From: Nostoc sp. FACHB-280
Lineage (GTDB): Bacteria; Cyanobacteriota; Cyanobacteriia; Cyanobacteriales; Nostocaceae
DNA: 64,000 bases
Assembly: GCF_014697615.1 (NCBI RefSeq)
Contig: NZ_JACJSD010000039.1
Location: forward strand, 1 to 64,000
Direction: 5' to 3'
This document shows positions 17,384 through 25,947 of this stretch, one piece after another. Position numbers and translations under genes: made by a program. Every line of letters begins with the position of its first letter. The first letter of the stretch is position 1. Under the pieces are notes generated by a model. It saw only the letters and a list, made by a program, of their open reading frames with translations. It was not told the DNA's origin and did no database searches.

Positions 17384-19795
17384 TTATTTACGTAAATGTT
17401 GTTCTAAAATCTTCTCTGCTCTTGGTTTAAATATGAGATGAAATAAACTTTCCATATAGCGATCGCGTGCCTCATTATTTTCCGGTGCGACAAAATTCCA
17501 GAAACTAAACATTTTCGCCAGTAATAATAATTGGTTGGTATGGGATGACCAATTATATTTATTAATAATTCGCTGACTCATCCATTCCGAAACTTCTTGC
17601 CAATGGTGCGGATGATTTTCACACTCATCAAGGAAGGATAAAATTTTATCGGCTGTACCTTCTAAATCAGTCGGATTAATAATAAATCCATCTTCTCGAT
17701 TTTCGATAATTTCTAAAGCACCTCCAAACTGAGTTGCAAAAGTTGGCAATCCCGAAATCATCGCTTCTAAAATGCTTCTGCCAAAAGATTCAAACCGCGC
17801 AAAATGTACATAAATTCCTTGGCGATCGGCAATCACCCGGTACGCTTCACCAATATCTCCACCAGTCATACGCATTCCCAACCAACGAATATGATTATGG
17901 AGATGATACTCATCAATAATGTCATGTAGTCTTTGAATTTCTTTCGCTTCTTCGGCATTATGAGCATCTGAGGGCTGTAATTTACTTGTTAATAAAATTA
18001 AATTACATCGCTTTTGTAATTCTTGACTTTGACCAAAGCATTCTGCCAAGCCAGTCAGATTTTTAATCGATGATATTGGAGCTACAGCAAATATAGGTCG
18101 TTTATTAGGTTCATCTAAAATGCCTATAATTTGCGAATCTTGGCGATGAAATATTAACTCTGCAACTTGTTGGCTTTGATGAAAATCACGGTCTGTTTTT
18201 TGGGTATAGGGAAAGAAGATTTTTTGATTAACTCCTGGCGGTACTAAGTTAAATTTTGGGCTGAATAAATCAATCCCATCCACTACATGATATAGGTGCG
18301 GCATCGTGAAAAATTTATAAGATTCATACTGTCCCATCCCATCAGGTGTACCGACAATTTCTTGATAGGAAGAAGTAATAATAAAATCCGCCGCATTCAT
18401 ACTGATTAAATCAGCAGTGAATTGAGCAGAGAAATGATATTGGTCTTCTAATTTATCCCAATATAAATTACTAAATAGATATTTAGGCTTTTCTAAAGAA
18501 TGGGCAATATTACATTGAGTAACTTTGAACCGACTAGATAGCAGCGAGGCGACTAAATTACCATCACTATAATTACCAATAATTAAATTAGGACGACCTT
18601 TAAACAAAGTCAGGAGTTCTTTTTCTGCATCATTAGTAAAGCTTTCTAAGTAAGGCCAAATCTCAAATTTAGAAATCCAATTATTAGTGATATCTGGATT
18701 AAATTCAGCAAAGGGAACACGCAAAATCCAAGCATTTTCTGTATCTTCGACTTTTTCTAGGCGCAGTCCACAGGATGTTCCTTCACAGTTGGGAATAAGT
18801 CGAGTCAGAATGATGATATGGGGTTGAATACCTAAGACATCCAGTCCCGCGAGTGTGATTTCTTGGCGGAGTTTGTTTTCTAAACTGCGTGCTTGTTCCA
18901 GAACATAAGCGACTTGACCCAAGGTTTCATCGCGTCCTATGACATCTTGTTGTCCCACCCAGCCGTGAATGGAAATCAAGACGACGCGAAACACAGCCGG
19001 AACCCTCGCCACAAATGCTTCTAATAGGGGAGGTTGAGGGGAATCAAGTAACCTATCAAGTAATGACAGAGTTTCACGGACTCGTGCTGCTGTATTTCCC
19101 CATCCTGGTGCTAAACCAAGGTCTTGGAGGTGAAAATAAAATTTTTCGTAGGGTTCGTCAGCTGGTTTGTCACTAAGAAACTTGATTGCTTCCTTGATTT
19201 GTTTAGCGAATTGATTACCAGAACGAATGCGATCGCCAATTAACAAACGTTTACCATCACACTGCACGCGCCGCAATGCTTGAAACACTACCTCTAACCA
19301 ATGTTGCGGGTCATTCAACAATTGATTACACAGGTAATGATTGAGAAAGGCTAAACCTTGACCAATATTTCTGGGGTCATCAATAGAAGGAGAATCTGCG
19401 TAAAATGGTGCAAGGTCAATTTCCAGGATATGGGGTTGGTAGCGATTCACCAAGCGATCGCACACATCTAAAAACGCCTGGGGTGACATCAACTCCCACT
19501 GACTCAAGTCAGCACTCAACCGCCAGACTTCTTGGTTAGCAATTTTAGGACGTACCACAAACCAAATATTATCTTCTGACAAAACTATTTCATGGGTGTA
19601 GTGAATAAGTTTGCCAACAGAAGAAGAGTAGTAAAAATAAGCAGGCTTTTGGGAAGTATGACAATATTCTGCAAATATTTGCAGAATTTCATTCCTCAGA
19701 AAGTATTGTTTACCTGATACAGTTAATGAAGATATCAATTGCAGTAAAACAGCTTTTTCATCACTGTTCAACACAGCTTGCAGCAGTTCATTCAT
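17384..19795 (-). CDS. susB: sucrose synthase, divergent (SusB-like)
   Basis: Sucrose synthase reversibly makes UDP- or ADP-glucose and fructose from sucrose; in heterocystous cyanobacteria it feeds glycogen and nitrogen fixation. The 803 residues (ATG 19795; a GTG at 19810 adds five) align end to end with cyanobacterial SusA: N-terminal regulatory part, then GT-B domains with HGWVGQQDVIGR, GNYSDGNLVASLL, CNIAHSLEKPKYLFSNLYW and FATQFGGALEII. Key positions differ from SusA: PDTGGQ reads DETLGQ near residue 290, the nucleotide-phosphate Arg of ARLDRIKNLTG is Pro573 in APISSIKNLTG, and EAFGLTILE is ESFGRSILE. The K and both E of the E-x7-E pair remain. Activity is therefore uncertain. It is probably co-transcribed with GH65-PgmB. 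Confidence 0.85.
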   Translation of the reverse strand: MNELLQAVLNSDEKAVLLQLISSLTVSGKQYFLRNEILQIFAEYCHTSQKPAYFYYSSSVGKLIHYTHEIVLSEDNIWFVVRPKIANQEVWRLSADLSQWELMSPQAFLDVCDRLVNRYQPHILEIDLAPFYADSPSIDDPRNIGQGLAFLNHYLCNQLLNDPQHWLEVVFQALRRVQCDGKRLLIGDRIRSGNQFAKQIKEAIKFLSDKPADEPYEKFYFHLQDLGLAPGWGNTAARVRETLSLLDRLLDSPQPPLLEAFVARVPAVFRVVLISIHGWVGQQDVIGRDETLGQVAYVLEQARSLENKLRQEITLAGLDVLGIQPHIIILTRLIPNCEGTSCGLRLEKVEDTENAWILRVPFAEFNPDITNNWISKFEIWPYLESFTNDAEKELLTLFKGRPNLIIGNYSDGNLVASLLSSRFKVTQCNIAHSLEKPKYLFSNLYWDKLEDQYHFSAQFTADLISMNAADFIITSSYQEIVGTPDGMGQYESYKFFTMPHLYHVVDGIDLFSPKFNLVPPGVNQKIFFPYTQKTDRDFHQSQQVAELIFHRQDSQIIGILDEPNKRPIFAVAPISSIKNLTGLAECFGQSQELQKRCNLILLTSKLQPSDAHNAEEAKEIQRLHDIIDEYHLHNHIRWLGMRMTGGDIGEAYRVIADRQGIYVHFARFESFGRSILEAMISGLPTFATQFGGALEIIENREDGFIINPTDLEGTADKILSFLDECENHPHHWQEVSEWMSQRIINKYNWSSHTNQLLLLAKMFSFWNFVAPENNEARDRYMESLFHLIFKPRAEKILEQHLRK

Positions 19796-20432
19796 AACTA
19801 ATTCCGCCACTTCAATAGGTCACAACCTCATTTTTTCTCCTCAACAGTAGTAATTTTCTCTATAGGCTGTTAGAGGTACATTACCGTTATTACCTCTTTT
19901 ATGCTAAAGCCGCACCTTACTTCTGCCTTCTAGCTCTGGTATGAATTATACAAACCTAATTTCTCAGCCATTAACTTAGGAGAAAAGCAGGCGATCGCTC
20001 CCAAAATTTCCAAAAATTCATCCAAAAGATATATGTAATTAATTTCTCAATTAATTAAGAAAGTTTAATGCTCAAATCAATACCTTCTTATCTCTATTGT
20101 TCACATATCAAATAGAACTGCCATAGCTCATAGTCTCTGTATTATTAAGTAAGTCGGTGGAAATAAACCCAACTACATTACGAAGCATAAATAGCCTGGA
20201 AAAACTTACAAATGACCAACGACAAATCACAAATGACAGCCCTCACTAGTTATCTTTAATTCCACCGACCTGCTTACCCTAAGTATTTAGGGCTTTCACT
20301 AAAAAAGTGCCAATTTGGCTAAATTTACCGCGACTTAAATAGTATTCTGTGTATCAGGTAACTATTCATTAGGCAAAAATCTGATATAGAATCTAGATTT
20401 TTAGGAAGTTAAGCACCACTACAGGGTTAGCC
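19796..20432. other. divergent intergenic region susB / hetP-like
   Basis: About 640 bases without a gene. It holds promoters for both flanking genes and one MITE-like element (20148-20277, listed separately). A GCGATCGC site is at 19991. No clear NtcA palindrome (GTA-N8-TAC) was found in it by eye. Confidence 0.5.
20148..20277. mobile_element. MITE-like element with GTCGGTGGAAATAAA ends
   Basis: Inverted ends AAGTCGGTGGAAATAAA (left, 20152-20168) and TTTAATTCCACCGACCTGCTTA (right, 20256-20277) bracket about 130 bases with no coding frame. Flanking TA dinucleotides fit a Tc1/mariner-type target. The interior contains AAATGACCAACGACAAATC heptamer repeats. One end of the same family recurs at 29583-29600. 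Nezha, a known Nostoc MITE, has a similar size; identity with it is not established. Confidence 0.65.
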
Positions 20433-20840
20433 ATGAACTACCAAGTACCTTCTTCTCAAAACAACTGTCATAGTTTGATTACCCCTGAACAATTAGATCA
20501 AGTAATTGAAGCTATTAGTGATGGTAGATATTCTTGGGCTTGTGTATTAATTTTGCGTTTTGTCGGCTATAATCCACTTCATTTTATGCCTCAAAGAACT
20601 TACAGCCGTCTAATAAAAGAACAGAGCCAATATATGGCAGCAAAATTAAATTCAGATAATAATATTAGTCCTTCAAGTGAGAAGACGGACATCCCAGTGA
20701 AAACGCATAATTTAAATCAATCAAATTCCTTGGATCAATCTGAAATCAAACCAAGAAATATCCAAGGAATGAATGTACTATATTTAAAATCAAATATGTC
20801 TAACCTTTATTCATCAAAAGACGAAGATATACAGAACTAA
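20433..20840 (+). CDS. HetP-family protein (heterocyst commitment family)
   Basis: The family includes HetP, which drives commitment of Anabaena cells to heterocyst differentiation, and paralogues that delay it. Residues 15-66 carry the family signature: ITPEQLDQVIEAISDGRYSW, CVLILRFVGYNPLHFMP and QRTYSRLIKE. HetP homologues usually read PYRTYNRL at the last motif, so this is close but not identical. The remaining 70 residues are polar, rich in Ser and Asn, and likely disordered. ATG 20433 is the only good start. The gene lies between three MITE-like repeats and away from hetZ, so it is probably one of the paralogues and not hetP itself. Confidence 0.82.
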   Translation: MNYQVPSSQNNCHSLITPEQLDQVIEAISDGRYSWACVLILRFVGYNPLHFMPQRTYSRLIKEQSQYMAAKLNSDNNISPSSEKTDIPVKTHNLNQSNSLDQSEIKPRNIQGMNVLYLKSNMSNLYSSKDEDIQN

Positions 20841-20862
20841 TCATCTTAAAAAATAACAGGTA

Positions 20863-21011
20863 ATACCAATTTTTTATGAAGCTGCATAGAATCAGATCCC
20901 CTTAGCATCCCCTTCAAAAGGAGGGAACCGGAAAAACATATATCAAAGTCCCTCTTTTTAAGGGGGATTTAGGGGGATCAAAATATGTGCAACTTTAAAT
21001 TAAATTGGTAT
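20863..21011. mobile_element. MITE-like element with ATACCAATTT ends
   Basis: Left end ATACCAATTTTTTATGAAG and right end CTTTAAATTAAATTGGTAT are inverted copies. Inside lies a second long imperfect stem: GATCCCCTTAGCATCCCC... paired with ...GGGGGATTTAGGGGGATC. The whole 149 bases could fold into one hairpin. No coding frame is present. A relative with the same outer ends is at 63119-63244. Confidence 0.7.
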
Positions 21012-21060
21012 AAGAAGATTATGCTAAATTATTACCTTGTTAAATCACACATAGCTATAA

Positions 21061-21189
21061 TATAGGAATCCGATTTGATTAATGAACATGTTTGCGTAGG
21101 GAGGGAACAGGGAACAGGGAACAGGGAACAGTAAAAAAGGGATTTAGGAGTACACTGAGTTTTTTCAGAAATCAAATATGAGTCCTATA
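21061..21189. mobile_element. MITE-like element with TATAGGA...TTTGATT ends
   Basis: Left end TATAGGAATCCGATTTGATT (21061-21080) and right end AATCAAATATGAGTCCTATA (21170-21189) are imperfect inverted repeats. Four GGGAACA heptamers (21103-21130) sit in the interior. The right end is nearly identical to one at 49238-49257, so this is a repeated family. Confidence 0.7.
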
Positions 21190-21332
21190 GAAAAATTTTG
21201 CAATAAATAATTTGGTGGGTAATACCCACCTTTAGTTTGATATCTTCACGTCTTTGCGCTACGCTAGTTGCTTCTAGTTGGCAGAGCCGCCCGACGCACT
21301 GGCTCCTCTGGGCGCAAATTTTCCTAACTTAA

Positions 21333-22241
21333 CTAAGCACTTTTAATCGGAATAACACCCTGATCAAAAACACGTTTATCAGTACCAATAGCCTTAACTT
21401 CTATTCTATCGGCATACACTTCATAAGCCGCAAAACTCAAGCTAGAAGCAGAATACTCAGTCCATTCAGAACGACCAACAGGGCGAGTTCCCGCACCACC
21501 ACCAGTAATTAAATAAGTTGTGCCATTGATAGATTTTGTTCGTTCATAGTGATGTTCATGGCCATTAATATAAAGTTGCACACCATATTTTTGAAACAGA
21601 GGTGTAAAAACTTTAATAAACCCTGGATTATTACCATAAACACCAGAAGCGTAAACTGGATGATGACCAAATACAACTTTCCAAGGTGCATCACTGCGGC
21701 TTAATTCTTGTTCTAACCAAGGTAGTTGTTTTTTCCAATCAGCATTGCTGTTAGTATCTAACGCAAAAAACTGCACTTGATTCCGGCGAAATGTGTAGTA
21801 ACGTTTTCCCTGCATATTAAAGCCGGGGTATTTAAGTTGCGGTTCACCGTTAGCTGTCCGAATATCGTGATTACCTAAACAAGCGTAAAACTTAACACCT
21901 TTTTTGAGTAAAGGTTGATAAGGACGTTCAAAAACTGCATTTATTTTTTCGATTTCGCCATTGTTATAAATATTATCGCCAGCTAAAACCACTAAATTAT
22001 ATGGGTTTTGCTTGTGATAGAAATTCATTGCTTCAGCTACAGCATATTGTCCTTTGGCACCAGTTCCGGTGTCTGCCACAGACACAAAACGCAATAGTAA
22101 GTCTTTTTTAGTGGGTTTAGCTGCTATGGCGGCAAAATCATCAGAAGAACTATTGTGATGAGCTAAAGTCCAACTAAGAATTCCTGTACCAACTGCTCCC
22201 AAGCCACTTAAAGATAAAAATTGACGGCGTTTCAGTTTCAT
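21333..22241 (-). CDS. Tat-exported metallophosphoesterase (purple acid phosphatase-like)
   Basis: A calcineurin-like phosphoesterase of 302 residues, probably a periplasmic phosphatase. The N-terminus KRRQFLSLSGLGAVGTGIL is a twin-arginine signal. All metal motifs are present: SVADTGTGAKG (first Asp), VVLAGDNIYN, ACLGNHD, VFGHHPVY and INGHEHHYER. The C-terminal strands (YEVYADRIEVKAIG) suit the purple acid phosphatase-like group. Export through the Tat system encoded at 7854-8648 is expected. It is monocistronic; a phosphate-starvation box was not evident upstream. Confidence 0.88.
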   Translation of the reverse strand: MKLKRRQFLSLSGLGAVGTGILSWTLAHHNSSSDDFAAIAAKPTKKDLLLRFVSVADTGTGAKGQYAVAEAMNFYHKQNPYNLVVLAGDNIYNNGEIEKINAVFERPYQPLLKKGVKFYACLGNHDIRTANGEPQLKYPGFNMQGKRYYTFRRNQVQFFALDTNSNADWKKQLPWLEQELSRSDAPWKVVFGHHPVYASGVYGNNPGFIKVFTPLFQKYGVQLYINGHEHHYERTKSINGTTYLITGGGAGTRPVGRSEWTEYSASSLSFAAYEVYADRIEVKAIGTDKRVFDQGVIPIKSA

Positions 22242-22425
22242 AATCTATAAAGTATGAAGTATGAATGCTCTATTCAGGCATCAATATTGTTATATAGCAA
22301 AGTTTTAAGTACTGAGTGCTGAGTAGGAACTCCATCAGTATTTTCCAGCCTGTAACCTATCACCTGTAACCTATCACCTGCTATATATTGTTTGTCTTTG
22401 ATTCGCTGCTTTTGGTGAAAGTTCC

Positions 22426-23352
22426 ATGTCACGAGACAACCGAAATTCACAACCTTCTCCCCAAGAACCTTATTCTAGAAAACCGCCAATTTGGAAGGCG
22501 GCTATTATCGGAGTGTTGCGAGGGACAATTGGGGTTTTAGAAACAGCCGTGGTGAAATTAGAGGCTGAGTCATCTACAACCAATCCAACTTGGCAGCAGT
22601 TTCAGTTAGTCTGGAGTGGGTTATTAGCAAAAATTCGCTTTTTATTACCAGTAAGTTTCTCTAGGAAGTTGTCAGACACGACTTTGACAGGAATTATTGC
22701 TGGAATTACTTTAGTTTTGGTGATTGGGACAACTTCTAGCTTTTTTTCGAGTAAATCGACAGAAATTGCTACCATTCCGCCTGTTGAAGAAGTTCCTGTA
22801 CCTACGCCAACGCCAATTGTTCCGCCAGAGTCTACAACATCAGAACCTCAGCAACCAGTAGAAGTTACGCCTGTACCAGAAGCAGAAGTCACGCCAACAG
22901 CGAAACCGGAAGCCGAAGTTATTCCTACACCCACACCTACACCAGAAGCAGAAGTTACACCTACACCGGAACCGGAAGTTACACCTACACCAATACCAGA
23001 ACCAACACCCGCCGTAGAATTAACCCCAGAACAAATTTTGATTGCAGCGATTGAAAATCAAGTAGCAGAAATTAGCGATCGCTTTACCTCTGGTCTGATA
23101 CAGTCAATTCAAGCGAATTTTCGTACTAGCAATCTCATTATTAAAATCAATGATGATTGGTATTCTCTTAAAGAATCTCAACAAAACAAACTGGCATCAG
23201 AAATATTACAGCGTTCTCAAGAACTCAATTTTAGTCATTTAGAAATTTTCGATTCTCAAGATAAATTAGTCGCGCGTAACCCCATTGTCGGTAACGAGAT
23301 GATTATTTTTAAACGCCGCACCGCAAATTCTACTATTTCAATTCCTAGCTGA
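22426..23352 (+). CDS. single-pass membrane protein with Pro/Thr/Glu repeat linker, function unknown
   Basis: The 308 residues form three parts. Residues 1-80 are cytoplasmic and basic, one membrane helix lies at about 84-104 (TLTGIIAGITLVLVIGT), and a low-complexity linker of PTPTPEAEVTPTPEPE type covers about 120-200. A compact C-terminal domain (about 203-308) contains ILIAAIENQVAEISDRF, DDWYSLKESQQNKLASEIL and SHLEIFDSQDKLVARNPIVG. I do not recognise the C-terminal domain. The linker would place it away from the membrane, at the periplasmic side. The WYSL...QQ...LA pattern suggests a small conserved cyanobacterial domain. The start at ATG 22426 lies 15 bases after a GGTGAAAG site. Confidence 0.7.
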   Translation: MSRDNRNSQPSPQEPYSRKPPIWKAAIIGVLRGTIGVLETAVVKLEAESSTTNPTWQQFQLVWSGLLAKIRFLLPVSFSRKLSDTTLTGIIAGITLVLVIGTTSSFFSSKSTEIATIPPVEEVPVPTPTPIVPPESTTSEPQQPVEVTPVPEAEVTPTAKPEAEVIPTPTPTPEAEVTPTPEPEVTPTPIPEPTPAVELTPEQILIAAIENQVAEISDRFTSGLIQSIQANFRTSNLIIKINDDWYSLKESQQNKLASEILQRSQELNFSHLEIFDSQDKLVARNPIVGNEMIIFKRRTANSTISIPS

Positions 23353-23521
23353 CATTCATTGTATATTTAAACTCTTTATATTATGAATGTTATACCTCGT
23401 TTGCTAGAGGATCGGCGATCGCTTATAAAATAAGATAGTTAATAAATTCTTTGCAATTGGCTTAAACGCCAATCGATTTAATAAATAAATTCAAAATTAT
23501 TCTTAAGGGGAGCATGAAACT

Positions 23522-23812
23522 ATGGATATGCAAGTCCTGAGAGAACGTGCTGGACTTAGCCGTGCAGAGGTGGCCTTCAGGCTTGCAATTAGTGAAACCA
23601 GTGTACGTAACTGGGAAGCTGGGCGCACGGAACCCACAATGACACCCAAAAAATATCTAGAGGCTATACGTCTATTTGGCTGTACACCAGAAGAATTAGC
23701 CTCCGCCAGTGAAAAATCCATCAATCAACGCCATAAACGTAAACCCGGTAGACCAAAGCGTTTTCCTGACAATTCAGTAGCGCAAGTCCCAGATGCAACT
23801 GTTTGTGGTTAA
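23522..23812 (+). CDS. XRE-family DNA-binding protein with AT-hook-like tail
   Basis: The 96-residue protein begins with a Cro/C1-type helix-turn-helix (about 4-57): LRERAGLSRAEVAFRLAISE, TSVRNWEAGRTEP, then EAIRLFGCTPEEL. Its basic tail RKPGRPKRF (73-81) has the GRP core of an AT-hook. The Shine-Dalgarno GGGGAG is 9 bases before ATG 23522. Such small XRE proteins are conserved as housekeeping regulators in filamentous cyanobacteria. Targets are unknown. It is not next to phage or toxin genes, which argues against an immunity repressor or antitoxin. Confidence 0.82.
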   Translation: MDMQVLRERAGLSRAEVAFRLAISETSVRNWEAGRTEPTMTPKKYLEAIRLFGCTPEELASASEKSINQRHKRKPGRPKRFPDNSVAQVPDATVCG

Positions 23813-23910
23813 ATTCTGGAAGAATTCAGAATACAGAATCCAGTAGTCATCAACTTATACCTAGCAGACTCCTGATTGCTTCTGAATTCTGACACCTGAT
23901 TACTGAATTC

Positions 23911-24603
23911 TTACTCTAACGGTGGTAATGGTTTTGTTACCACCTCTTTTCGCGTTAAAATATTGATTTCAGTCACGAAATTTTTTGCATCTGAGGTGTA
24001 AAAAACTAATAAAGTGGATTCATTTGGTTGATAGGTTCCTAATACTTGGTCTACTTGGCGGATAACTTCAGTATAATTTTTGCCAGCAAAATCAGAAACA
24101 GCAATTGTTTTGCGATCGCTTGCTGTCAAACGTTTGTCACCATCGCTGTCAGCCGTTACCACTTCATACCAAATTCCTTGCACCTTTTTGATAACATTTT
24201 CAGGAGGTGTTGATAAGCCTAATGTTTGATAGCGTACAAACAACGAGTTATTATTGGGAATTAACTTCCAAGCTGATTGATCACTGGTATTAAAAAATAA
24301 AAAATTCCGAATGCCGGCAGCTTCTTTTTCATAGTAAGACTGACGATAATTTTGTTGGGAACTGATCGTTGCCATCAGGTACGGTGTACCTTTAATCACT
24401 TCAAATGAACTCAAGTTAAATTGCACTTGAATATCAGAATCAGTTTCTAGATTAACTATGTCACCAACATGACGTTCTCGAAATAATTCTTGATAAATTC
24501 GATAAGCTGCATAGCCTAATATCGAGAAAGTCATCAAACCACAAAGTACAATAATTATTGCTCGAATAGTAGTCAAAAAATTCGGAAATCGAAATCTACT
24601 CAT
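23911..24603 (-). CDS. membrane-anchored protein with EF-hand-like calcium loop, unknown
   Basis: From ATG 24603 (a longer in-frame start at 24630 exists) the 230 residues hold one N-terminal membrane helix (AIIIVLCGLMTFSILGYAAY) and a predicted periplasmic domain. A dockerin/EF-hand-type loop, DSDGDKRLTASD, has acidic residues at positions 1, 3, 5 and 12. The segment around it (WYEVVTADSDGDKRLTASDR) resembles periplasmic proteins that follow calcium-loop segments with a beta-strand domain. No family name can be given. It is convergent with the XRE gene. Confidence 0.7.
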   Translation of the reverse strand: MSRFRFPNFLTTIRAIIIVLCGLMTFSILGYAAYRIYQELFRERHVGDIVNLETDSDIQVQFNLSSFEVIKGTPYLMATISSQQNYRQSYYEKEAAGIRNFLFFNTSDQSAWKLIPNNNSLFVRYQTLGLSTPPENVIKKVQGIWYEVVTADSDGDKRLTASDRKTIAVSDFAGKNYTEVIRQVDQVLGTYQPNESTLLVFYTSDAKNFVTEINILTRKEVVTKPLPPLE

Positions 24604-24805
24604 TTTCTGGATGATGCTGAATAACAGCAAGATACAACCGTAATTGTGACAAGTTATGTATATACTAAATAAACATTATTGAGTATTGAATTCAGTAGAT
24701 TTACTAATATTTCAAAAACTCATCTCCAACTAGTGCGATCGCTCACCGTATTTGCTACGGCAGCGCGATAAGATTCTAAAACAACCGTCGTAACTAAAGG
24801 TTTAA

Positions 24806-25789
24806 ATGGCAGAAACATTATTTTTCAACGCTCTGCGGGAAGCCATTGATGAAGAAATGGCGCGTGATTCCAGTGTATTTGTTCTGGGTGAAGACGTAGG
24901 ACACTATGGCGGTTCCTATAAAGTCACCAAAGACTTGTACAAAAAGTATGGTGACTTGAGGGTTTTAGACACTCCCATCGCCGAAAATAGCTTTACTGGT
25001 ATAGCAGTCGGGGCGGCCATGACTGGGTTGCGACCGATTATTGAAGGTATGAACATGGGCTTTCTGCTCCTCGCCTTCAACCAAATCTCCAATAACGCCG
25101 GGATGCTGCGCTATACTTCCGGCGGTAACTTTAAAATTCCAATGGTAATTCGCGGCCCCGGTGGTGTCGGTAGACAATTAGGCGCAGAACACTCCCAACG
25201 CCTCGAAGCTTACTTTCAAGCCGTACCAGGGTTAAAAATTGTGGCTTGTTCCACACCCTACAACGCCAAAGGTTTACTAAAATCCGCCATCCGCGACGAT
25301 AATCCTGTACTGTTCTTTGAACACGTACTTTTGTATAACTTAAAAGAAAATTTACCAGAAGAAGAATACCTCCTGCCCTTAGATAAAGCAGAGGTAGTGC
25401 GTCAAGGCAAAGATGTCACAATTCTGACTTACTCCCGGATGCGTCATCATGTGGTGCAAGCCGTAAAAGCTTTAGAAAAACAAGGTTACGACCCCGAAGT
25501 CATTGATTTAATATCACTCAAACCTCTAGATTTTGATACCATTGGAGCATCTATACGCAAAACCCACCGCGTCATTGTCGTGGAAGAGTGTATGCGGACT
25601 GGCGGTATCGGTGCAGAACTAACTGCTTCCATTAACGATCGCCTCTTTGATGAATTAGATGCACCAGTACTGCGTCTATCTTCCCAAGATATTCCTACAC
25701 CTTACAACGGCGCTCTAGAGCGGCTCACCATCGTTCAGCCAGAGCAAATCGTCGAAGCTGTACAGAAAATGGTCGCAATGCGTGTGTAA
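24806..25789 (+). CDS. pdhB: pyruvate dehydrogenase E1 component, beta subunit
   Basis: PdhB forms the thiamine-diphosphate-dependent E1 heterotetramer with PdhA and makes acetyl-CoA from pyruvate together with E2 and E3. The 327 residues are full length, with [20 protein letters not shown], the TPD-site region [20 protein letters not shown] and the C-terminal transketolase domain ending [20 protein letters not shown] 24806 is the family start. No other pdh gene is in the window, as in most cyanobacteria where the subunits are scattered. Confidence 0.96.
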   Translation: MAETLFFNALREAIDEEMARDSSVFVLGEDVGHYGGSYKVTKDLYKKYGDLRVLDTPIAENSFTGIAVGAAMTGLRPIIEGMNMGFLLLAFNQISNNAGMLRYTSGGNFKIPMVIRGPGGVGRQLGAEHSQRLEAYFQAVPGLKIVACSTPYNAKGLLKSAIRDDNPVLFFEHVLLYNLKENLPEEEYLLPLDKAEVVRQGKDVTILTYSRMRHHVVQAVKALEKQGYDPEVIDLISLKPLDFDTIGASIRKTHRVIVVEECMRTGGIGAELTASINDRLFDELDAPVLRLSSQDIPTPYNGALERLTIVQPEQIVEAVQKMVAMRV

Positions 25790-25798
25790 ACAATTCTG

Positions 25799-25927
25799 AA
25801 GTGTGAAGTGTGAAGTCTGAAATTTGAATTTCAACATGGCTGACAGCAAGACGCGAAGCGTCTACAGCTTTCATAGTTCATACTTCACACTTTCCGTAAC
25901 TCCATCAAAGAACGCTATTATAGCGTT
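25799..25927. repeat. nested inverted repeats between pdhB and secD
   Basis: AAGTGTGAAGT units at 25799-25815 are complementary to ACTTCACACTTT at 25882-25893. Inside them AGACGC/GCGTCT forms a small palindrome. A second hairpin, AACGCTA-TTA-TAGCGTT, is at 25911-25927, just before secD. The first may terminate pdhB; the second has only a short T-tract. Confidence 0.6.
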
Positions 25928-25947
25928 TGTCAGTTGCGAGTTATGGT

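Noticed and set aside
20313-20432. NtcA or HetR binding sites upstream of the hetP-like gene
   Set aside because: GTATCAGGTAAC at 20350-20361 looked similar to GTA-N8-TAC but the right half-site does not fit; no HetR palindrome was found.
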